Source: Burkholderiales bacterium (lineage in GTDB: Bacteria > Pseudomonadota > Gammaproteobacteria > Burkholderiales > Burkholderiaceae_C). From it: a stretch of DNA of 6,769 nucleotides. Under the pieces are notes generated by a model. The model did no database searches, was not told the origin of the DNA, and saw nothing but the letters and a program-made list of their open reading frames with translations. Below are positions 1-5,786 of this stretch, piece after piece (within the stretch, counting starts at the first letter, position 1; each line of letters opens with the position of its first letter). Where the stretch lies: contig JAGWTL010000155.1 of assembly GCA_028869035.1 (NCBI GenBank), positions 1 to 6,769 of the forward strand, written 5' to 3'. The translations under genes were made by a program, and so were the position numbers.

Positions 1-10
1 TTCAAGCCGC

Positions 11-505
11 CTATTTTGACTCAGGAAGGCGATCGAGTTCGCGGCGCAGACCGGCCTGGTCGCTCTCATTGCGTTCGATGCTGGCCTTGAGCTCGCTCAC
101 CCGGTCCAGGTACTTCTGGTGGTTGCGGAACTCCGGCCCCATTTTTTCCGGCTCACCGTTGTTGTATTCCTGGAGCAGTTCGGCCTGGCGAGCCTCGGCC
201 CTGCGCAGTTCGGCTTCCAGGATCTGGCGGGCATCTGCGTCGCGCTGGCGCTGCAGCACACCATCGACGCGCGTGCCATCTTGACCGGCCGAGGCCAGGC
301 GGACCGTCTCCGTCGCGCGCGGACGCTGCACCACGGTCACGTTGCCGCCTTCAAGCAGCTTGCAGCCCTTCTGACCCGGCTGGACGGTGTTGGTGTACTC
401 ATTGCCGCAACGGTAGATACGGCCCTGGGCCTGGGCCGGACCGGCCACAGCCAGCCCTGCTACGAAAAGCGTAGCTGTCAACGACATCAGTAAAGGCTTC
501 TTCAT
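11..505 (-). CDS. Small secreted coiled-coil protein of unknown function (DUF4124-like N-terminus)
   Basis: This encodes a 164-residue protein of unknown function. Residues 1-26 form a clear Sec signal peptide (MKKP, a hydrophobic core, then an AQA cleavage site before Q27), so the mature protein should be periplasmic or exported. The mature N-terminus (IYRCGNEYTN, about residues 30-39) resembles the start of DUF4124-like proteins, and C33 and C48 could form a disulfide. From about residue 82 to 160 the protein is rich in Arg, Glu, Gln, Ala and Leu with heptad-like spacing, interrupted near 115-128, which suggests a broken coiled coil. The frame is open up to 565, but I chose the ATG at 503-505 because GGAG lies 6 nt upstream and the signal peptide begins there. 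It follows glnA but is separated from it by a strong terminator, so it is probably transcribed on its own. Seen: signal peptide, cysteines, coiled-coil composition. Inferred: location. The family assignment is tentative. Confidence 0.8.
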   Translation of the reverse strand: MKKPLLMSLTATLFVAGLAVAGPAQAQGRIYRCGNEYTNTVQPGQKGCKLLEGGNVTVVQRPRATETVRLASAGQDGTRVDGVLQRQRDADARQILEAELRRAEARQAELLQEYNNGEPEKMGPEFRNHQKYLDRVSELKASIERNESDQAGLRRELDRLPESK

Positions 506-544
506 AGTGTTCTCCGCACATCGGAAATGCAGGGATGGTCTGAG

Positions 545-572
545 AGTATCGACTATTCGCGCCAAAAATCAA
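545..572 (-). promoter_or_regulatory. Possible sigma-70 promoter of the small secreted protein gene
   Basis: On the minus strand, TTGATT (567-572) and GATACT (545-550) are separated by 16 nt. Each matches the -35 or -10 consensus at 4 of 6 positions. The site lies between the glnA terminator and the ATG at 505 and would give a leader of about 30 nt. A promoter is expected here because of the terminator upstream, but the match is modest. Confidence 0.35.
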
Positions 573-594
573 ACCCCGAAAGTTCACGGAAAAT

Positions 595-624
595 AAAAAG
601 GACGGCCCAAGCCGTCCTTTTTTT
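595..624 (-). terminator. Rho-independent terminator of glnA (bidirectional shape)
   Basis: A perfect inverted repeat has 7 GC-rich pairs (GGACGGC with GCCGTCC, 600-606 and 611-617) extended by five A-T pairs, around a 4-nt loop at 607-610. On the minus strand the hairpin is followed by a T-rich run (TTTTTATTTT), about 40 nt past the glnA stop. The plus strand also has a T-run, so it could stop transcription in both directions. No plus-strand gene needs it here. Confidence 0.92.
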
Positions 625-663
625 GCGACAGGCTGTAACGAATCACAGCCTGCGGTCGCCCCT

Positions 664-2079
664 TTACAGGGAATAGTACATGTCGTACTCGACCGGGTGC
701 GGCGCCATGCGGAAGCGCGTGACTTCGCCCATCTTGAGCTCGATGTAGGCGTCCAGCATGGAATCGGTGAACACGCCACCCTTGGTCAGGAAGCCACGGT
801 CCTTGTCCAGGTAGTCCAGGGCCTGGTCCAGGCTGTGGCAGACGGTCGGCACCAGCTTGTCCTCCTCCGGGGGCAGGTGGTACAGATCCTTGGTGGCGGC
901 TTCGCCCGGGTGGATCTTGTTTTCCACGCCGTCCAGACCCGCCATCATCAGGGCCGAGAAGGCCAGGTAGGGGTTGGCGGACGGATCGGGGAAACGCGCC
1001 TCGATACGGCGACCCTTGGGGTTGGCCACGAAGGGGATGCGGATGGAAGCGGAACGGTTGCGCGAGCTGTAGGCCAGTTTCACCGGGGCTTCGAAACCGG
1101 GCACGAGGCGCTTGTAGCTGTTGGTGCCGGGGTTGGTGATGGCGTTCAGGGCACGGGCGTGCTTGATGATGCCGCCGATGTAGTACAGGGCGAAATCGCT
1201 CAGGCCGGCGTAGCCGTCACCGGCGAACAGGTTCTTGCCGTCCTTCCAGATGGACTGGTGCACGTGCATGCCCGAGCCGTTGTCGCCCGCGTAGGGCTTG
1301 GGCATGAAGGTGGCGGTCTTGCCGTAGGCGTTGGCCACGTTCCAGACCACGTACTTCAGGTTCTGCGTCCAGTCGGCACGCTGCACCAGCGTGCTGAACT
1401 TGGTGCCCAGCTCGTTCTGGCCGGCGCCCGCCACTTCGTGGTGGAACACTTCGACCGGGATGCCCAGGGATTCGAGGATCAGGGACATCTCGGCGCGCAT
1501 GTCCTGCGTGCTGTCGACCGGGGGCACCGGGAAGTAGCCGCCCTTGGTGGTGGGGCGGTGGCCGCGGTTGCCGCCTTCGAGCTGCTTGCCGCTGTTCCAG
1601 GGGGCTTCGTACTCGTCGATGGCGAACATCACGTTGCCGGGTTCGTTGGCCCAGCGTACGCCGTCGAAGATGAAGAATTCGGGTTCGGGGCCGAAGTAGG
1701 CGGTGTCGCCGATGCCGGAAGCCTTCAGATAGGCCTCAGCGCGCTTGGCGATCGAACGCGGGTCGCGGTCATAGGCCTTGCCGTCGCTGGGTTCGACCAC
1801 GTCGCACTGCAGGAACAGGGTGGTTTCTTCGAAGAAGGGATCGATGTTGGCGGTGTTCGGGTCGGGCATGAGCTGCATGTCCGAAGCCTCGATGCCCTTC
1901 CAGCCGGCGATGGACGAACCGTCAAAGGCGTGGCCCGAGGTGAACTTGTCTTCGTCGAAGTGGGAAATCGGCACGGTCACGTGCTGTTCCTTGCCACGGG
2001 TGTCGGTGAAGCGGAAATCAACAAACTTGACTTCGTTTTCCTTCACCATCTTCATCACGTCTGCGACGGTCTTGGCCAT
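664..2079 (-). CDS. glnA: Glutamine synthetase, type I (GSI-beta, adenylylation-regulated)
   Basis: This cytoplasmic enzyme makes glutamine from glutamate, ammonia and ATP, the entry point of nitrogen assimilation, and acts as a dodecamer. The protein is 471 residues, about the usual length for this class. Visible signatures in order are: FDGSSIAGW (52-60) with the catalytic Asp53; PEPEFF (131-136), giving metal ligands Glu132 and Glu134; KPYAGDNGSGMHVHQS (261-276) with His272; the flap glutamate Glu330 in PGFEAP; the arginine-rich NRSASIRIP (341-349); and EARFPDPSANPYLAF (360-374). Tyr400 in LYHLPPEE matches the adenylylation tyrosine (Tyr397 in E. coli), so GlnE-type control is expected. 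The start is set by AGGAG 6 nt upstream of the ATG. A sigma-54 promoter and NtrC-type sites lie upstream and a terminator lies downstream, so it is probably transcribed mainly on its own. No damage is visible. Confidence 0.99.
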   Translation of the reverse strand: MAKTVADVMKMVKENEVKFVDFRFTDTRGKEQHVTVPISHFDEDKFTSGHAFDGSSIAGWKGIEASDMQLMPDPNTANIDPFFEETTLFLQCDVVEPSDGKAYDRDPRSIAKRAEAYLKASGIGDTAYFGPEPEFFIFDGVRWANEPGNVMFAIDEYEAPWNSGKQLEGGNRGHRPTTKGGYFPVPPVDSTQDMRAEMSLILESLGIPVEVFHHEVAGAGQNELGTKFSTLVQRADWTQNLKYVVWNVANAYGKTATFMPKPYAGDNGSGMHVHQSIWKDGKNLFAGDGYAGLSDFALYYIGGIIKHARALNAITNPGTNSYKRLVPGFEAPVKLAYSSRNRSASIRIPFVANPKGRRIEARFPDPSANPYLAFSALMMAGLDGVENKIHPGEAATKDLYHLPPEEDKLVPTVCHSLDQALDYLDKDRGFLTKGGVFTDSMLDAYIELKMGEVTRFRMAPHPVEYDMYYSL

Positions 2080-2085
2080 CTGGTA

Positions 2086-2090
2086 CTCCT
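2086..2090 (-). promoter_or_regulatory. Ribosome binding site of glnA
   Basis: AGGAG on the minus strand, 6 nt before the glnA ATG, is the strongest Shine-Dalgarno sequence in the window. It fixes the start of glnA and fits a highly expressed gene. Confidence 0.85.
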
Positions 2091-2128
2091 GCTAGGAAGG
2101 TTGATTAAAAGTTACGCAGGCACAAGAA

Positions 2129-2145
2129 TGCAGTTTCTGTGCCAA
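2129..2145 (-). promoter_or_regulatory. Sigma-54 (RpoN) promoter of glnA
   Basis: The minus strand reads TTGGCACAGAAACTGCA. This matches the RpoN consensus YTGGCACGRNNNTTGCW at all but two defined positions and has the required GG-N10-GC spacing (GG at 2142-2143, GC at 2130-2131). It predicts a transcription start near 2118 and a leader of about 40 nt, with the AGGAG site inside it. Sigma-54 control of glnA is well established in proteobacteria. Use of this exact site is inferred. Confidence 0.88.
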
Positions 2146-2245
2146 TCCAACTGAAGCCGGCTTGCGTCGGATTCGGTATTTTGCCCTGAGTTTCTGAACC
2201 TTCGAGAGGCCGTGAACGCACCGAAGCAGAAACTTTCACGATGAT

Positions 2246-2262
2246 GGCACTATTTTGGTGCA
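2246..2262 (-). promoter_or_regulatory. NtrC (NRI) enhancer site 1 upstream of glnA
   Basis: The minus strand reads TGCACCAAAATAGTGCC. This contains the perfect core GCAC-N7-GTGC and is close to the NtrC consensus TGCACC-N5-GGTGCA. The centre (2254) is about 136 bp upstream of the predicted sigma-54 start, similar to the strong sites upstream of E. coli glnAp2. It is expected to bind phosphorylated NtrC under nitrogen limitation and activate the RpoN promoter by DNA looping. Confidence 0.85.
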
Positions 2263-2269
2263 ATCAATT

Positions 2270-2286
2270 GGCACCAGAATGGCAAT
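2270..2286 (+). promoter_or_regulatory. Possible weaker NtrC site 2
   Basis: The plus strand reads GCACC-AGAAT-GGCAA at 2271-2285. One half-site is perfect (GCACC) and the other is degraded (GG kept). Its centre is about 24 bp from site 1. Together the facing half-sites of the two sites form an inverted repeat, TGGTGC-N9-GCACCA (2256-2276). A paired weak and strong site would allow cooperative NtrC binding. The site ends directly at the stop codon of the preceding gene. Confidence 0.5.
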
Positions 2287-3120
2287 TTATTGATTTCGCA
2301 CCAATTCAGGGCCAAGCTTGGCACCTTGCTCGCGCAGGCCTGTCAAGAGGGCGGCGTAGGCCTCCGGGGTCAGTTCCGGGCTGCCCTTGACGCCGAGCTC
2401 GATGTGGCGGCCATGCTGGGGGTGGTCGACGCTGGGCAGGCTGAAGACCTTGACACCGGCATGCCGCGCCTCGATCGCCTCCATGAGCGGCGTCAGCGCG
2501 GCTTCCATGGCGCCAAAGACGATGACCGACTGCTCCCGCCAGGCATGGCGGTGGAACAGCGGGGCGTACAGCGTGTCCAGCGTCCACTCGATCATGGGCC
2601 AGGCCATCACCGGAAAACCCGGCACGAAATGGACCGCGCCACGGCCCGAAGGCGAGGCGCAGCTGAAACCCGGGATCTTGTTGTAGGGATTGGGAATGAT
2701 GTGGGCGCCGGTCGGAAACACGCCCATGTTGAGACGGTGCACGTTGTCGGCGCGGTCCGGCACATAGGGCACGCCCTGTTCGCGCGCCACATCCTGCATG
2801 CGCTCGCGGATCAGCCCTTCGGCCTGCGGGTGCAGGGCGAGCTCCACGCCCAGGGCACGCGCCGCGCACTGGCGCGTGTGGTCGTCCGGCGTGGCACCGA
2901 TGCCGCCGCACGAGAACACCACCGAACCCGAGTCGAAGGCGCGCGCCAGTGTGGCCGTGATGCGCGCCGGATCGTCACCCACGTAGTCGGCGTGTGCGAG
3001 TTGCAGGCCGCGCGCCTGCAGCAGCTCGATCACCTTGGGCAGGTGCTTGTCGGCGCGCTTGCCGGAGAGGATTTCGTCGCCGATGATGATCAAGCCGAAG
3101 GAAAAGGGTGCGTCAGACAT
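2287..3120 (-). CDS. Stand-alone CinA N-terminal / molybdopterin-binding-fold protein (COG1058 type)
   Basis: This 277-residue cytoplasmic protein has the MoCF_biosynth (MoaB/MogA-like) fold. The family signatures are GDEILSG (14-20), a Rossmann-like N-terminal half, CGGIGATPDDHT (71-82, the conserved GGxGxTPDD loop) and VPGFP (166-170). Full CinA proteins are about 400 residues and carry a C-terminal nicotinamide-nucleotide amidase domain. That domain is absent here, as in short CinA-like proteins. Related N-terminal domains act on ADP-ribose or nucleotide pyrophosphates, but the substrate here is unknown and no competence role should be assumed. The frame is open to 3366, but the ATG at 3118-3120 is preferred because the motif starts about 10 residues later and upstream residues are low-complexity Arg/Ser/Pro, out-of-frame sequence of the preceding gene. 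No good ribosome binding site is visible. The start overlaps the end of the EI24 gene by 8 nt, suggesting translational coupling. Confidence 0.9.
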   Translation of the reverse strand: MSDAPFSFGLIIIGDEILSGKRADKHLPKVIELLQARGLQLAHADYVGDDPARITATLARAFDSGSVVFSCGGIGATPDDHTRQCAARALGVELALHPQAEGLIRERMQDVAREQGVPYVPDRADNVHRLNMGVFPTGAHIIPNPYNKIPGFSCASPSGRGAVHFVPGFPVMAWPMIEWTLDTLYAPLFHRHAWREQSVIVFGAMEAALTPLMEAIEARHAGVKVFSLPSVDHPQHGRHIELGVKGSPELTPEAYAALLTGLREQGAKLGPELVRNQ

Positions 3121-3988
3121 CGGTGTCGGTCGGAGAGATGGACTGCGGCAGTGCCGCCGACGCTGGAGTGGCGGCCGACAGGGGTTCAGCTCGCAGGGCC
3201 GCGAGTGCTGCCAAACCGTAATGGGTGAACCAGAGCGCGGCGAAGATGAAAACAAAGGTGTAGATCCAGATCGCCAGCGGCACCAGCAAGGGCGCGAGCA
3301 CCACCGCCATGGCGCCGACCGCCCAGATGAGGCCGGGCGCCGCGCCCATGTAGCCACTGACCACACCGATGCCCAGCAGCCAGTAGCGGTGCCGACGCAT
3401 CAGTTCTTCACGCTCGGCCTGGCTGGCATGTTGGGCCAGGGCGTCGTAGACCATGACACGCGAGGTCAGCCAGCCCCAGACCAGGGGCGGCAGCACGATC
3501 ACCAGCGGGGGGATCAGCCACAGCGGCAGGGTCAGGATCAGGGCCAGCAAGGCGAGCAGCGCCGAGCCCAGGCCCTGCACCAGGCTGCCCACGAAGCTGC
3601 CACCACGCCGCTGCGCCAGCCCTGCGAAACGACGTTCGGCCACCAGTCTGACGAGGGCCGGCGTGGCCAGCCAGGCCACGGTAAGCAGAGACAGCACGAT
3701 CACCAGCGGCAGCACCAGCATGATCAGCAGCAGCGGCGCCAGCACATTGCGCAGGTGGCCCATGTTCACGCTGTCGAGCCAGCGGAACAGGCTGTCCATC
3801 AGCGCCCAGTCCGACAACCAGACCTGCAGCCCCAGCACCGCATCCTCCCAAAACAGCCAGGACAGGCCCACGCTCAAGGCGGCGAGCAGCGCCAGGGGCA
3901 GCAAGGACAGGGCGATCACACGCGGCTGCAGGCAGTAGGCCAGAGCACGCCAGAAAGAGTCCAGGAAGAGTGTCATACCGGCAAGCAT
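3113..3988 (-). CDS. EI24/CysZ-family integral membrane protein
   Basis: This inner-membrane protein of 291 residues belongs to the EI24 (PF07264) family, which includes the sulfate permease CysZ. The opening LFLDSFWRALAYCLQPRVI (about 8-25) is the typical amphipathic start of the family. It is followed by hydrophobic segments at roughly 26-47, 82-108, 138-175 (probably two), 203-233 and 235-262. The C-terminal 25 residues are polar, rich in Ala, Ser, Pro and Thr, and probably disordered. The function of this subgroup is not established, and sulfate transport is only a possibility. The ATG at 3986-3988 has GGCGG 7 nt upstream. The ATG at 3974-3976 (MTLFLDSFW) fits the family start at least as well and differs by only four residues. 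The longer frame from 4102 would overlap the preceding gene by about 90 nt and adds Gly/Ser-rich sequence, so I reject it. It lies about 25 nt after the sterol desaturase-like gene and overlaps the next gene by 8 nt. Confidence 0.88.
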   Translation of the reverse strand: MLAGMTLFLDSFWRALAYCLQPRVIALSLLPLALLAALSVGLSWLFWEDAVLGLQVWLSDWALMDSLFRWLDSVNMGHLRNVLAPLLLIMLVLPLVIVLSLLTVAWLATPALVRLVAERRFAGLAQRRGGSFVGSLVQGLGSALLALLALILTLPLWLIPPLVIVLPPLVWGWLTSRVMVYDALAQHASQAEREELMRRHRYWLLGIGVVSGYMGAAPGLIWAVGAMAVVLAPLLVPLAIWIYTFVFIFAALWFTHYGLAALAALRAEPLSAATPASAALPQSISPTDTDV

Positions 3989-4013
3989 ACCTTGGCCGCC
4001 CTTGGCCAATGTG

Positions 4014-4967
4014 TCAGGCGCGACCGACGAGGCGTTTGAGCCCCAACCACTGCTGGGCCCAGAAGCCATCCCCGTAGTCACGCCCCCGCTCCACCTGATC
4101 ACGGACGCCGGTGGGGTCGTAGCGCAGCTCGAAGTTGGCGGTGCCGAAGAGCATGTCCCACCAGGGCAGCAGCACGCCGAAGTTATGCCCGCCGAGCACT
4201 CTGCCCGGCGACTCGTGGCCGATGCCGATGCTGTGGTGCACCCGGTGAAAGCGCGGGCTGATCCACAGGCGCTCGCCCCAGTGGCCGAAGGACAGGCGCA
4301 GATTGGCGTGCTGGAAACTCTCGCTGAGCTGGGTGAAGGCCACGATGGCCACGAACTGTCCCGGGGCCACGCCGATCAGCTGGGCCAGGGTGACCAGCAG
4401 CAGGTCGCGGATCAGGTCGTCCAGGACGTGGTTGCGGTTATCGCTCCAGACTGTCATCTGCCGCTGCGAGTGGTGCAAGGCATGAAGCCGCCACCACCAC
4501 CCGATGTGATGCTGGCCGCGATGCAGCCAGTAGTCGAAGAAATCCATCACCACCAGGTACATCAACAGGCTGACCAGGGGCAGGTCGGTCACGCCGGGCC
4601 ACAGATCGTCCAGGTGCAGGGTCGGCAGCCCCGCCACACGCAGCAGGCCGATCAAGTCGTCGAGTAGCGGCGTCAGCGTGAAGAACAGCACCAGGCGGAA
4701 CAGGCCCAGACGGTGGATCAGGGTGTAGAGCACGTCGACACGGACGGCCGCACGGTCGCGCACCGGCTCCACCGGCCGCCAGCGCTGCAGCGGCACCACC
4801 ACCACCAGCATCACGGCCAATTGCAACAGGCCCACCAGCAGCCAGCCGGTTCCGTCGTAGGCATCTTCCAGCCGGTTGCCCAGACCGATGGCGAAGACCA
4901 CAGGCTGTACCAGGGCCTCGAACAGCCACTGCTGCAGATCGTTGAAGGCGTTGACCAGCGTGTCCAT
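4014..4967 (-). CDS. Sterol desaturase / fatty acid hydroxylase superfamily membrane enzyme
   Basis: This is a 317-residue membrane protein of the FA_hydroxylase superfamily (PF04116), non-heme di-iron enzymes that hydroxylate or desaturate lipids. The histidine clusters are all present: HRGQHH (149-154), HALHH (162-166), a histidine in NRNH (180), FQHAN (218-222), HRVHH (241-245) and GGHNFG (259-264). Hydrophobic segments lie at about 15-30, 42-60, 85-110, 130-147 and 185-212. The order of membrane segments and metal motifs is normal for the family, so the enzyme should be active. The substrate cannot be told from sequence, and most bacteria of this group make no sterols, so a fatty acid or other lipid is more likely. 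The ATG lies 6 nt after the stop of the deacetylase gene, without a strong ribosome binding site, which suggests coupled translation. The stop is about 25 nt before the EI24 gene. Confidence 0.93.
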   Translation of the reverse strand: MDTLVNAFNDLQQWLFEALVQPVVFAIGLGNRLEDAYDGTGWLLVGLLQLAVMLVVVVPLQRWRPVEPVRDRAAVRVDVLYTLIHRLGLFRLVLFFTLTPLLDDLIGLLRVAGLPTLHLDDLWPGVTDLPLVSLLMYLVVMDFFDYWLHRGQHHIGWWWRLHALHHSQRQMTVWSDNRNHVLDDLIRDLLLVTLAQLIGVAPGQFVAIVAFTQLSESFQHANLRLSFGHWGERLWISPRFHRVHHSIGIGHESPGRVLGGHNFGVLLPWWDMLFGTANFELRYDPTGVRDQVERGRDYGDGFWAQQWLGLKRLVGRA

Positions 4968-4973
4968 GCCCGA

Positions 4974-5786
4974 TTATTTCCCGGCCGGCGCGCGCCCTGC
5001 GATCCAGGCGCGGTAATCCGGATGCTCGCGCAGGGTGCGAAAACAGAAACCCCGGGCCCTGAGCCCCACGATCAGGGGTTCGAGCACGGCGGGCGCCCAG
5101 GGATCACGGCGCGACCAGATGCCCAGGTGTGCCATCAGCACGTCGCCCGCACGGATGTTGCGCAGCGCCTTTTCCAGCAGCGCGTCGTTGGGGTAGGTCT
5201 CGCTGGGCAATTCGTCACCCAGGAAGCCGGCCGTTGCCCAGCCCACGTGCTGGTAGCCACACTGGCGCGCGGCCGCCAGCAGGGCCGGCGAAGTCTTGCC
5301 CCCGGGGGCGCGAAACAAGGGCAAGGGGGCGCGGCCCGTGAGTTGCTGCAGGCGGGCCGAAGCCGCCTCGATGGCGGCGCAGTACTGTGCCGCCGTCCAG
5401 ACCTGGTCCCGGTCGGCCTGCGCACCCGCCGATGCCCGCACGCGGAACTTCACGCTGCCGTCGGGCTGCGGCAGGTCGGCGCGCCAGTAGACGTGGTCCA
5501 GCGTATGGGAGGCGAACTCATGCCCCTCGCCCGCGCGCTTGCGCCACCAGGCGGCCCAGCGCATGCCCAGGCTGCCATCGCCCACCCGGGTGCGTTCGTC
5601 GGCCGCGAAGAAAGTGACGTGCACCCGCTGGCGACGCAAGACCTCGGCGACGTGCTCGGCCACGCCCATGTGGCCGGTGTCGAAGGTCAGGTACAGCGGT
5701 CGGGGGCAGTCCTGCGCACGGGCCGGCGAAAGCACCAGCAGCAGGGCTGCCAGCCAGCCAGCGCAGCGGCTATTGGCGCGGCGCAT
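4974..5786 (-). CDS. Secreted polysaccharide deacetylase (NodB homology domain) with altered metal motif
   Basis: This 270-residue protein has a signal peptide (RRANSR, then a Leu/Ala-rich core, cleavage around ARA-Q at residue 24/25) and a carbohydrate esterase family 4 domain. NodB motifs are readable. Motif 1 is TFDTGH (34-39), where the usual TFDDG has lost its second, metal-binding Asp to Thr37. Motif 2 is HTLDH (94-98), giving both metal histidines. Motif 3 is RAPGG (159-163). A late motif is VLMAHLG (216-222), with H220 as candidate catalytic histidine. Typical members remove acetyl groups from N-acetylglucosamine in peptidoglycan or exopolysaccharide. Its substrate here is unknown. 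The frame is open to 5912, but the ATG at 5784-5786 begins the signal peptide. It overlaps the preceding gene by 17 nt and has no clear ribosome binding site, so it is probably coupled to it. Confidence 0.92.
   Translation of the reverse strand: MRRANSRCAGWLAALLLVLSPARAQDCPRPLYLTFDTGHMGVAEHVAEVLRRQRVHVTFFAADERTRVGDGSLGMRWAAWWRKRAGEGHEFASHTLDHVYWRADLPQPDGSVKFRVRASAGAQADRDQVWTAAQYCAAIEAASARLQQLTGRAPLPLFRAPGGKTSPALLAAARQCGYQHVGWATAGFLGDELPSETYPNDALLEKALRNIRAGDVLMAHLGIWSRRDPWAPAVLEPLIVGLRARGFCFRTLREHPDYRAWIAGRAPAGK

Noticed and set aside
697..2154. Open frame of 485 codons on the plus strand opposite glnA
   Set aside because: It lies antisense to an unmistakable glnA, is rich in His, Gly, Val and Ala as expected from the complement of strongly biased codons, and has no recognisable motif.
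2154..2163. Ten-base palindrome AAGCCGGCTT just upstream of the sigma-54 promoter
   Set aside because: It is short and GC-rich, and palindromes of this length are expected in such DNA. It matches no regulator motif that I recognise.
2218..2222. Extra GCACC half-site about 105 bp upstream of the predicted glnA start
   Set aside because: It sits where a second NtrC site would be plausible, but the partner half-site is missing.
2211..2240. Inverted repeat CGTGAA ... TTCACG upstream of glnA
   Set aside because: The arms are only 6 bp with an 18-nt loop and no T-run, so it is neither a terminator nor a convincing operator. It could arise by chance.
3121..3366. N-terminal extension of the CinA-like protein
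   Set aside because: The extra 82 residues are Arg/Ser/Trp/Pro-rich sequence overlapping the EI24 gene out of frame. The family fold begins just after the ATG at 3120.
3035..4039. Plus-strand open frame of 334 codons, very rich in Gln, His and Arg
   Set aside because: It is the antisense image of the Leu-rich EI24 membrane gene. The Gln/His bias is what CTG/GTG-type codons give when read in reverse.
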